From: Coriobacteriales bacterium | Lineage (GTDB): Bacteria; Actinomycetota; Coriobacteriia; Coriobacteriales; UBA8131 | NCBI GenBank assembly: GCA_031268525.1 | Contig: JAIRXA010000113.1 | Coordinates: forward strand, 1 to 12,039 | Direction: 5' to 3' | Length of the DNA stretch: 12,039 nucleotides | Shown: positions 1 to 5,990 of the stretch, one piece after another | How the letters are laid out: each line of letters opens with the position of its first letter | Numbering within the stretch: position 1 is the stretch's first letter | The notes under the pieces: generated by a model | Told to the model about the DNA's origin: nothing | The model's database searches: none | The model's input: only the letters and a program-made list of their open reading frames with translations | Translations under genes and position numbers: made by a program

Positions 1-461
1 TTCACCAGACAAAGATATTGCAGGAATTCCAGCTCTGATCCGATGTGGTCAAGCGGCTCGTTGCTATTCGCTGGCTGTCCGACTCCGCAGGATCGGTAAA
101 AACGCTCGACGGCCATTGATTCTGTGTTAACAAACAGAAGTGGTTTGACGTCGGCCCTGTGTGCCCACCAGATTCCGGCGTAGGGTGAGACTGCTGGCCT
201 GGGTGCCCCCACGAACAGACGAGTGTGCTCAATACGTAATTCATGGAAAAGTTCATCAGCGTTTCTGCCTTGGTAGACGGCGAGTTCATCAGCGCAGAGG
301 GCCACTCCCACAGCATCAAGCTCGTTGGCGGTACCCAATTCCACCACAGCCTCAGAATACTCCCCCGATATAATCGCTCTTACCAATTCATGACTGGTGC
401 CGAGGAACGCGTGGGCCAACAGCTCATAAAGGGCGGCTCTATTCATCCATTCCTGTTTCAT
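1..461 (-). CDS. TorD-family molybdoenzyme assembly chaperone (3' end beyond the window)
   Basis: About 153 codons are visible and the frame is still open at the left edge, so the C-terminus is missing. TorD/DmsD-family proteins are cytoplasmic all-helical chaperones that hold the Tat signal and apo-form of a molybdoenzyme until cofactor insertion. Visible family hallmarks are an N-terminal helix reading RAALYELLAHAFL, a central segment EHTRLFVGAP followed by SPYAGIW, and IGSELEFLQYL near the edge. The ATG at 461 lies inside the end of the upstream cytochrome b gene (23-base overlap, different frame). A second in-frame ATG at 446 would shorten the overlap to 8 bases and is an equally plausible start. 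The likely client is the Tat-exported molybdenum subunit at 3360-5855 of the same gene train. The family call is firm; the client is inferred. Confidence 0.85.
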   Translation of the reverse strand, partial: MKQEWMNRAALYELLAHAFLGTSHELVRAIISGEYSEAVVELGTANELDAVGVALCADELAVYQGRNADELFHELRIEHTRLFVGAPRPAVSPYAGIWWAHRADVKPLLFVNTESMAVERFYRSCGVGQPANSNEPLDHIGSELEFLQYLCLV

Positions 462-921
462 CCTCCATCCCTTCCTGCTCGTGTTGTGGTGATAGTGCCC
501 TGCGCCAGGGCAACAGGGAGGCAAACCAGCGCCAGTGTGCTACCCCGTGCACAATCAACAGCGCCAGAAGCAGCTTGGCGGACAGGGAGTGTATCGGATT
601 CCAAATGAAATACCCAGGGGAAACAAAGCCGAACAAGGGGACTATATGCCGTGAGACCATCAGACCTGAAACCATGCAAACCATAAAGACGATCAGGGTT
701 GCAACATCAAGCGCCAGGTTGGCCGTGCGTACTCTTTCGCCTCTATGGCGAAAGGTGCTGACGATCCAATCGAAGTGTGTCGCACAATGCACGACAAACA
801 CCAGTAACAGCCCAATGCTGACCCATTCGTGTACGGCCCACCCCGTGATCAACGGGTTGGCCGCAACGATATAGATGATGGTTGCAAGCAGATCGATGAT
901 CAGGTTTCCTGATGTCTTCAC
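439..921 (-). CDS. Four-helix membrane cytochrome b-like protein (DUF4405 type)
   Basis: This 160-residue integral membrane protein has four hydrophobic segments at about residues 8-28, 31-53, 68-90 and 110-131. Histidines suited to bind two b-type hemes lie in or beside the helices: H31, H45, H49, H92, H111, H125 and H129, in contexts such as VHEW, VHCATHF, NPIHS and VHGVAHW. This size and histidine pattern resemble the DUF4405/small cytochrome b family, which passes electrons between the quinone pool and periplasmic partners. The start is a GTG, three bases beyond the TAA of the preceding gene, with only a weak purine-rich ribosome site; translational coupling is likely. The charged C-terminal tail (from about residue 146) overlaps the chaperone gene. 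The heme ligands are read from pattern only. The partner is presumably the Cys-rich protein encoded just upstream. Confidence 0.75.
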   Translation of the reverse strand: MKTSGNLIIDLLATIIYIVAANPLITGWAVHEWVSIGLLLVFVVHCATHFDWIVSTFRHRGERVRTANLALDVATLIVFMVCMVSGLMVSRHIVPLFGFVSPGYFIWNPIHSLSAKLLLALLIVHGVAHWRWFASLLPWRRALSPQHEQEGMEDETGMDE

Positions 922-923
922 GG

Positions 924-1328
924 TTACTCGCCATCTCGCTTGTTTTTCGCAGGTCTCTTTTCCATCGCATACACCATCGCTACCAATGCCACAACCAATA
1001 GCACAGGCGCAAGTATCCAGAGGTTCATGCTGGCTTCTGACGGTTTTGATCGCATGCCCTCTATACGGTCCCAGGCGTGGCAGTTGGTATCGGTGCAGCC
1101 AACGACACGTGGGCAGTTCATCAAAAAGTTACCGTCGGGCGTTGGATAGGGGCCAGCGGCATGGCAGGCGCCATCTGGTTGCATACAGCCGGCAACAGGA
1201 CACGTCGTATCTACTGCAATGCGTTGCGGTAAAGCAACCACATCGCCCCCGCCCAAACGCGTGACAGCGAATACCACTACTCCTACCAGCAAAAATACGA
1301 TCACTGTCAGAATGAGCCTGCGTGCCAT
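924..1328 (-). CDS. Small two-helix Cys-rich protein, candidate unusual c-type cytochrome
   Basis: This 134-residue protein has a hydrophobic helix near each end (about 5-22 and 102-121) and a roughly 78-residue polar loop or domain between them. The positive-inside pattern (MARR at the N-terminus, EKRPAKNKR after the second helix) puts the middle domain outside the cytoplasm. That domain carries six cysteines (43, 48, 55, 72, 78, 83) and two Cys-His pairs, in two related units: CPVAGCMQPDGACH and CPRVVGCTDTNCH. Neither is a canonical CXXCH heme site. The second contains CX4CH, a spacing known from tetraheme cytochrome c3, so covalent heme is possible; a metal or disulfide knot is the alternative. 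An AGGTGAAGGG-like ribosome site precedes the ATG. Its place between the NrfD subunit and the cytochrome b gene suggests an electron-carrier role. I do not recognise the family by name. Confidence 0.6.
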   Translation of the reverse strand: MARRLILTVIVFLLVGVVVFAVTRLGGGDVVALPQRIAVDTTCPVAGCMQPDGACHAAGPYPTPDGNFLMNCPRVVGCTDTNCHAWDRIEGMRSKPSEASMNLWILAPVLLVVALVAMVYAMEKRPAKNKRDGE

Positions 1329-1441
1329 TTCAGCCCTTCACCTGTCAACTCATCCGGCTCTCCACTGCATTGACTGGCCAGAGAGCCGGAAGGGATGTGA
1401 ATCTTCACCTCGCATACCGTTTCATCAAAGCGATACCCCAT
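1307..1441 (-). CDS. Possible 44-residue small ORF between nrfD-type and Cys-rich genes
   Basis: The 142-base gap between the membrane subunit and the Cys-rich protein contains an ATG-initiated frame of 44 codons. It begins MGYRFDETVCEVKIHIPSGS and ends with WHAGSF, and its last 22 bases overlap the start of the Cys-rich gene. The composition looks protein-like, with alternating charged and hydrophobic residues and two cysteines (10 and 25). There is no clear ribosome site before the ATG, and the hairpin at 1354-1389 lies within it. It could be a genuine small protein of the complex or simply an open leader; I cannot tell which without homologues. Confidence 0.22.
   Translation of the reverse strand: MGYRFDETVCEVKIHIPSGSLASQCSGEPDELTGEGLKWHAGSF
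1354..1389 (-). other. Perfect 9-bp inverted repeat (hairpin) in the gap before the Cys-rich gene
   Basis: CCGGCTCTC at 1354-1362 pairs perfectly with GAGAGCCGG at 1381-1389 across an 18-base loop. It lies downstream of the NrfD-type gene and about 25 bases before the next start. No run of T follows on the minus strand, so it is not a canonical intrinsic terminator. It could act as an mRNA-stability or processing stem that sets different levels for the catalytic subunits and the distal genes. The structure is visible; the role is inference. Confidence 0.45.
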
Positions 1442-1470
1442 CTGGCTGCACGGGTAAAGCAGAAGGCATG

Positions 1471-2721
1471 CTAATCCCTGTCTGCTGTATCCGATGTAGT
1501 CCTGGTAATCGGCTTGAGCGGCAAGAGACGCAAACCCAGTAACAGCAAGAACACGCCCAAGCCAAGCACACCAATAACAACGCCCAACTCAAGTGGTGAA
1601 GGGAAATATATCAGCGAACCACCCAAAGAGGAGAAGGCCTGGCCCCCACTGCTCAAATCGGGGCCCGTGGACAAACTCGCAAAATCGAGATTCGGAATCT
1701 GAAAGCCGCCGATCAGCAATTGGATACGCTTGCACAGTATGGCGAGCACCGAAAGCACTGAGGCCACCAGGATCAATGAGGTCTTACGCAGCGATGGGAC
1801 AAAGGCGATAATCATGGTGATGATGCCGAAGATCACTTCTGCCCAAAAGTATCCTGCCAACGGACCGGTGGTGAGCAAGGTAACGGTTTCTCCACCCTGC
1901 CCTCCCGGAAATCCGGAAGTCAGCAAATCGCAGCCAAAGAAGTACAGATCAACAGCAGTAAAGACACCGAGCAATCTGGCCATCTTGATCAAGTTCTCCT
2001 GCCCGAGCGAGAGATAGCCCGTGCGATTGAGCACGACCACTACGATCAACACCAGGGCAAGGCCGGAAAGCAGTGCCGACGACACGAACCAGGGTCCAAG
2101 CAGGGCCGTATACCAAAATTCGTGAGATATCTGTAAACCAAAAATCCAAGCAGTCACTGTGTGCACCAGCACCGCACACAGCAACGCTATGGCAGAGAGC
2201 ACCCTGAGTGCCGCGGCCGTGCTGCGCCCGCTCTCAGCTCTGAGAGTTGCCCAGAGGTAGATGATCGAGATGATCAGATAGATTGTGAGCACGATGATGT
2301 CCCACATCAAAGGACTGGTCAGATTGGCATAGGCAAACAGTTCCCACACTCGGAGCGGGCCGCCAAGATCCACCACAACGAAAGCAACAGCAAGCACGGT
2401 GCAGCAGATTGAGACCCAGACCGCTATCTTGGAGATGCCCCCAAAACCCTTAATGCCAAAAACTTTGGGCACTGACGAGATGATCAAACCACCCGCCGAC
2501 AAACCGACAAAGAGCATGAAAAAGATGATGTAGATACCCCAGCTGTCGAGATTTCGCATGTTGGTATTAACCATGCCACCAGCGAGCTGAAACACCCAGA
2601 GAGCAATGCCTCCCAATGCTACTACAGCAGCGATAATAAGAGCGATTAATTGCCCCTTTGAGCGGTGCTCAGGTGCAGCGGACGGAGGCGCAGCCTGAGA
2701 TTGTGCTGTTTGAGCAGTCAT
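1471..2721 (-). CDS. NrfD/PsrC-family membrane subunit of the molybdenum reductase
   Basis: This 416-residue polytopic membrane protein is the quinone-interacting anchor of the molybdoenzyme complex. After a polar, Ala/Pro/Gln-rich N-terminus (1-23) I count ten hydrophobic segments, beginning near residues 25-47, 61-85 and 98-120 and ending with a Leu/Gly-rich helix near 380-403. Family-like blocks include WGIYIIFFMLFVGLSAGG, the loop DLGGPLRVWELF followed by SPLMWD, and LLGPWFVSSALLSG. NrfD/PsrC proteins carry no heme of their own and exchange electrons between menaquinone and the iron-sulfur subunit. The ATG is preceded by a strong AAGGAGG site six bases upstream, 15 bases after the ferredoxin subunit's stop. 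The order Mo subunit, Fe-S subunit, NrfD subunit is the usual operon order of the polysulfide/thiosulfate/DMSO reductase type. The family call is firm. Confidence 0.9.
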   Translation of the reverse strand: MTAQTAQSQAAPPSAAPEHRSKGQLIALIIAAVVALGGIALWVFQLAGGMVNTNMRNLDSWGIYIIFFMLFVGLSAGGLIISSVPKVFGIKGFGGISKIAVWVSICCTVLAVAFVVVDLGGPLRVWELFAYANLTSPLMWDIIVLTIYLIISIIYLWATLRAESGRSTAAALRVLSAIALLCAVLVHTVTAWIFGLQISHEFWYTALLGPWFVSSALLSGLALVLIVVVVLNRTGYLSLGQENLIKMARLLGVFTAVDLYFFGCDLLTSGFPGGQGGETVTLLTTGPLAGYFWAEVIFGIITMIIAFVPSLRKTSLILVASVLSVLAILCKRIQLLIGGFQIPNLDFASLSTGPDLSSGGQAFSSLGGSLIYFPSPLELGVVIGVLGLGVFLLLLGLRLLPLKPITRTTSDTADRD

Positions 2722-2736
2722 AACTTCCTCCTTTCC

Positions 2737-3363
2737 TCAGACCAGATAATAGATGGAAGGCTCGGTGCCCTTATCGGTTAACAGTTGACGATACTCGCGC
2801 TGCACGATGAGCTGTGCGACTTCTGAAGTAAGGTCATGCAGGTCGCCAAAGTGACGCGCATCGGCTGGGCAGGCGTTGATGCACGCCGGCTCCTCTCCGC
2901 GCGCCAAGCGGTGCGCGCACAGCGTGCACTTCTCAACGGTATGCTTTTGGTGAGCGGGGACATCAGCGTCACCGACTGCGTAGTCCATAGCGTGCTTCGG
3001 CTCTTCCCAGTTGTACTGCCGCACGCCCGTATAAGGGCAGGCGGCTATGCACATGCGGCAGCCAATGCACTTTTCGTAATCCTGAAATACCACGCCGTCT
3101 TCCTCGCGCTTGTAGGTGGCACCAACAGGACAGGCACGCACGCAGGCAGGATTGGCGCAGTGTTGACAGGCAAGGGTAATGTACTCGCGCTTGAGATTGG
3201 GATACACGCCACTGGGGGTATCTTGCGCGTCGCCGCCTTCGGTGGTCGTGCGGTTCCACCAGTTTCCATCGGGCAGGTTGTTCTCTATTTTGCAGGCCAC
3301 GGCGCAGGTGTGGCAGCCCACACAACGCTTAAGGTCAATGGCCATTCCCAGTTGCACGCTCAT
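2737..3363 (-). CDS. Four [4Fe-4S] ferredoxin-type electron-transfer subunit (DmsB/PsrB-like)
   Basis: This 208-residue subunit wires the membrane anchor to the catalytic subunit. Sixteen cysteines form four [4Fe-4S] sets: C14/C17/C20/C24, C66/C69/C74/C78, C99/C102/C105/C109 and C146/C149/C161/C165, with the usual sharing between distant sets. ACPVGA and ACPYTG are typical ferredoxin blocks. There is no export signal, as expected for a partner carried across the membrane by the Tat signal of the catalytic subunit. I chose the ATG at 3363 because it forms an ATGA overlap with the catalytic subunit's stop and has a GGGGAGGTG ribosome site; the frame could extend seven codons upstream to 3384, which would lie further inside the other gene. 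The protein closely fits the 200-residue DmsB/PhsB/PsrB size class. Confidence 0.93.
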   Translation of the reverse strand: MSVQLGMAIDLKRCVGCHTCAVACKIENNLPDGNWWNRTTTEGGDAQDTPSGVYPNLKREYITLACQHCANPACVRACPVGATYKREEDGVVFQDYEKCIGCRMCIAACPYTGVRQYNWEEPKHAMDYAVGDADVPAHQKHTVEKCTLCAHRLARGEEPACINACPADARHFGDLHDLTSEVAQLIVQREYRQLLTDKGTEPSIYYLV

Positions 3364-5855
3364 GAATGCACCTCCCCGTTCCATAGACGTACGTTACACA
3401 CTGCATCGAAGTATGAGTCGTTGACCCCAACCGGATCATAGTCCGAGTTATGCAGCGAGCCCCAGCAGCCAGATTTGAACTGATAGATTTGCCAACCTTT
3501 CGGGTATTTGACCACGCCTGGCTTCATCTCTTCGGAGAGTCTGGCCAAAGCAACCGCATGACCGCGGGTGTTGTAGACCTCGACGTAGTCTCCTTCACTG
3601 ATCCCTCGCTCGGCCGCGTCTCTGGGGTTCATCCGCACAATCGGCTCAGGCTCAATCTCGCGCAGCCAGGTACTCTCGGCATCCTGCGTGTGATAGCGAT
3701 TGCGCGCCCGCTCGCTCATGAAGATCAGCGGATATTCCTGCATCAGTTCATTCTCATGCCACGCTTCCGTGGGCGGGAACCAACGCGGCATATGCTCGGC
3801 ATCGAAGTCGATGGTCTGCCCAACGTCCAAACGCGGGAAGGGAGTGTCGACGTAGATCTCCATGCGACCGGTGCCCGTTGGCCAGGCACGCGGAGCCACA
3901 TAGCCTTCAGGGAGAAAGCGGATTACGCGCTTCTCCTTCAGGTTTTCGACCGTCAAACCAGCAGCGATCATCGACTCTGAGTTCAGGGCTTCATGGAGGA
4001 ACTCGTCGTTGGTCATGCTGAAAAAGTCACCAACACCCAGGACCTTAGCCAGTTCAATGGCGATCTCGCCGTCAGTCTTGCTCTCAAAAGCTGGCTCAAC
4101 GGCTTTCTCCATATACAGGACATAGAGGTCGGAGCCGAAAATGTCTTCTTGCTCATAGTTGTTGGTCACGGGCAGAAGGATGTCGGCATATTTGGCGGAA
4201 TCGTTGAAGGTCAGGTCGGCCGTGACGATGAACTCGACGTTTTCCAGGTTCTTGACCACCCGATTGGTATCCAGGAATCCGCCGATGATCGAGGAGCCGG
4301 CCATGAACAGCGATTTGACCGGGAAGGGCTCACCCTTGAACATGCCGGTCTCCAGGACATCAAAGCACAGCGCCAACTTGGCGATGGCCATGGAGTTAAA
4401 GCCGGTGGGATACGTATAGGCGAGATTGTACGTCGGACCATGCCAACCGCTACCAGTACCGGCTCCCGGTTTGCCGGTATTGCCGGTGATTGCTCCAAGC
4501 AAGCCCAGGGCATGCCCGTTCTGCACACCGTTGTTGTAGGACTGTGATCCATAACCGGTGTGATGGAAGACTGGCCCTGCCGTGATAATATCGGCCAATG
4601 CATGGATCGTCTCCACGGGCACGCCGCAGAGCTCAGTCGCTTTTTCGGGTGCGTATTCGTTAACCACTTCCAGCAGCATATCCCAGGCTGTGCGCGTCTG
4701 AATACCGTTGATGACATGACTACCTTCCAGGGGCGGTTCAGCCACGACTCCCAGGGCGCCGGGAGCATCCGCTTCAGGATCCCAGACCACCGGGGGATCA
4801 ATCACTGTTGGCATGCCGGTTGTCGGGTCGATGGGCCCTTCGCTCGGCTCCACGCCCAGATCACTCAAGCGCAGATACATCCTGGTCTGCTGGTTGATCA
4901 GCACAGGCGCAACCGTAAAATCGCGGAGAAACTCTTGGTCGTGCTTGCCCTCTGAGACGATGTAGCTGCTCAACGCGAACTGCAAAATGGTGTCGGTGCC
5001 CGGGTTGGGGCGCACCCAGAGATCCGCCTTTTGTGCCGCAACGGTGAAGTTGGGATCGACGACCACGAACTTCATGCCATGGTTTTCGCGGTTGGTGGCA
5101 ATCTCCCGCCAGTTCTGCGTTGCGGCAACGGTGATATTGCCCGACCAGGTGATCATGGCGGAGGAATTGCGCAGCTCTACCCAATCAAAGGGCGGGAAGC
5201 CCCAGGTATTGTAGGCCGGCCCAAAGACCTTGTTCAGGCCTTTGGCCATCGCCATATCGTCGCACGACGCACTCTCGGTCAGACCGACGATGTTGCGCAG
5301 GCGAGTCAGCAGGTAACTGTTGAGATAACCGCCGCTCTTGGAGCCCGAGCCCTCGACAACGATGGATTGTGGTCCAAAATCTCTGATATAAGCATTCCAC
5401 TTCTCTCCGATCTCGGCCAGAGCTTCATCCCAGGTGATCTGCTCCCACCTGCCTTCTCCGCGCTCTCCCGCTCGTCTCATCGGATACTTGATACGATCGG
5501 GGCTATAGATGCGCTGTAGATGGGCACGACCACGCAAGCAGGGTTTATGGTGGCGCGGGTCCTCGGGCCAGGTGTTGATGGAGACCACTTTGTTCTCGCG
5601 CACCTTAACCAGACCCTGGCAGGAATAGCAGCCGGCGTATTGGCAACCCGACAATACTGTCTTCTCCTCGGTACCTGGCGCGACAGCCGCCCCTGGCGCG
5701 ATGGAACTGCACCCAAGGGCGCTACTGCTTAAGGCCACGGTTCCTGCCGCCAGAGCTGCAGTCTTGAGGAAACTTCGCCGCGTCAGGTCTGTTTCGGGTG
5801 AGGCTGATTGCAGCTGGTCGCTGGCGCGCTCTAAAACCTTCTCCCTCTCTGTCAT
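3360..5855 (-). CDS. Tat-exported bis-MGD molybdopterin oxidoreductase, catalytic subunit
   Basis: This 831-residue protein (numbering from the ATG at 5855) belongs to the DMSO-reductase family. A twin-arginine signal, TRRSFLK at 25-31, is followed by a hydrophobic stretch ending near an LGC (C49), so it acts outside the cytoplasmic membrane. An N-terminal [4Fe-4S] site is formed by C71, C76, C79 and C106 (CX4CX2C, then KPCLRGR), slightly different from the common CX2-3CX3C spacing. Pterin-binding stretches follow, including VVVDPNFTVAA and YGSQSYNNG. C198 in SASCDDMAMAKGLN sits where the molybdenum-ligating Ser, Cys or Sec is expected, so a Cys ligand is likely. The molybdopterin dinucleotide-binding domain spans about 707-831 and includes NPRDAAERGISEGDYVEVYN. 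The substrate cannot be read: polysulfide, thiosulfate, S- or N-oxide reduction or aromatic dehydroxylation are all open. An alternative ATG lies four codons upstream at 5867. Confidence 0.93.
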   Translation of the reverse strand: MTEREKVLERASDQLQSASPETDLTRRSFLKTAALAAGTVALSSSALGCSSIAPGAAVAPGTEEKTVLSGCQYAGCYSCQGLVKVRENKVVSINTWPEDPRHHKPCLRGRAHLQRIYSPDRIKYPMRRAGERGEGRWEQITWDEALAEIGEKWNAYIRDFGPQSIVVEGSGSKSGGYLNSYLLTRLRNIVGLTESASCDDMAMAKGLNKVFGPAYNTWGFPPFDWVELRNSSAMITWSGNITVAATQNWREIATNRENHGMKFVVVDPNFTVAAQKADLWVRPNPGTDTILQFALSSYIVSEGKHDQEFLRDFTVAPVLINQQTRMYLRLSDLGVEPSEGPIDPTTGMPTVIDPPVVWDPEADAPGALGVVAEPPLEGSHVINGIQTRTAWDMLLEVVNEYAPEKATELCGVPVETIHALADIITAGPVFHHTGYGSQSYNNGVQNGHALGLLGAITGNTGKPGAGTGSGWHGPTYNLAYTYPTGFNSMAIAKLALCFDVLETGMFKGEPFPVKSLFMAGSSIIGGFLDTNRVVKNLENVEFIVTADLTFNDSAKYADILLPVTNNYEQEDIFGSDLYVLYMEKAVEPAFESKTDGEIAIELAKVLGVGDFFSMTNDEFLHEALNSESMIAAGLTVENLKEKRVIRFLPEGYVAPRAWPTGTGRMEIYVDTPFPRLDVGQTIDFDAEHMPRWFPPTEAWHENELMQEYPLIFMSERARNRYHTQDAESTWLREIEPEPIVRMNPRDAAERGISEGDYVEVYNTRGHAVALARLSEEMKPGVVKYPKGWQIYQFKSGCWGSLHNSDYDPVGVNDSYFDAVCNVRLWNGEVHS

Positions 5856-5857
5856 CT

Positions 5858-5865
5858 CTCCTCCC
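5858..5865 (-). promoter_or_regulatory. Ribosome binding site deciding the molybdenum-subunit start
   Basis: GGGAGGAG on the minus strand ends two bases before the ATG at 5855. The alternative ATG at 5867 lies immediately upstream of this element and so could not use it, which favours the shorter protein beginning MTEREK. Confidence 0.7.
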
Positions 5866-5879
5866 ATCCTGTTAAGGGC

Positions 5880-5909
5880 TGTATGATGCGACTACAAAAA
5901 TCACAGCAA
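5880..5909 (-). promoter_or_regulatory. Weak candidate promoter for the reductase genes
   Basis: On the minus strand TTGCTG (5904-5909) is followed after 18 bases by CATACA (5880-5885), a poor match to sigma-70 -35/-10 hexamers. It lies just downstream of the four-copy repeat array and would give a short leader before the ribosome site. Weak hexamers fit an activator-dependent promoter. Other AT-rich placements in this gap are possible. Confidence 0.25.
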
Positions 5910-5927
5910 TAGCTTAGAGGAGATAAA

Positions 5928-5989
5928 TGATGTAGAGCATTGCAATTTTGATGTATATTGTGATGTATCTTTTGGTATTACTGATGTAG
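5928..5989 (-). promoter_or_regulatory. Four-copy direct-repeat operator array, TGATGTA(G/T)
   Basis: Read on the plus strand, identical-orientation octamers occur at 5928-5935 (TGATGTAG), 5949-5956 (TGATGTAT), 5961-5968 (TGATGTAT) and 5982-5989 (TGATGTAG). Start-to-start distances are 21, 12 and 21 bases, close to two, one and two helical turns, so all copies face one side of the DNA. The G/T/T/G ending and the spacing give the array mirror symmetry. An 8-base palindrome, ATTGCAAT (5939-5946), lies midway between the first two copies. The array starts one base after the regulator gene's stop and lies upstream of the reductase genes. MalT-type regulators are known to bind short asymmetric boxes arranged as direct repeats, so the adjacent regulator is the leading candidate. 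The pattern is seen; the binder is inferred. Confidence 0.7.
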
Positions 5990-5990
5990 A

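Noticed and set aside
2..319. Minus-strand 105-codon frame at the left edge
   Set aside because: It overlaps the TorD-family reading frame, which has the conserved chaperone motifs. This frame has none and begins inside that gene.
1354..1389. Intrinsic terminator after the NrfD-type gene
   Set aside because: The stem is good but no T-run follows on the minus strand, and the distal genes continue in the same direction with tight spacing.
2526..2533. A further TGATGTAG box
   Set aside because: It is a single copy inside the membrane-subunit coding region (encoding part of an Ile-Tyr-Ile stretch). One chance octamer is expected in a window this size.
4211..4801. 196-codon minus-strand frame inside the molybdenum subunit
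   Set aside because: It is Ser/Arg/Trp-rich, has no domain signature and lies entirely within an intact conserved gene in another frame.
5928..5989. Four short repeats as a degenerate CRISPR array or iteron origin
   Set aside because: Units are only 8 bases with 4- and 13-base gaps. There is no leader, no cas or replication initiator gene nearby, and the site is a promoter-sized gap beside a regulator.
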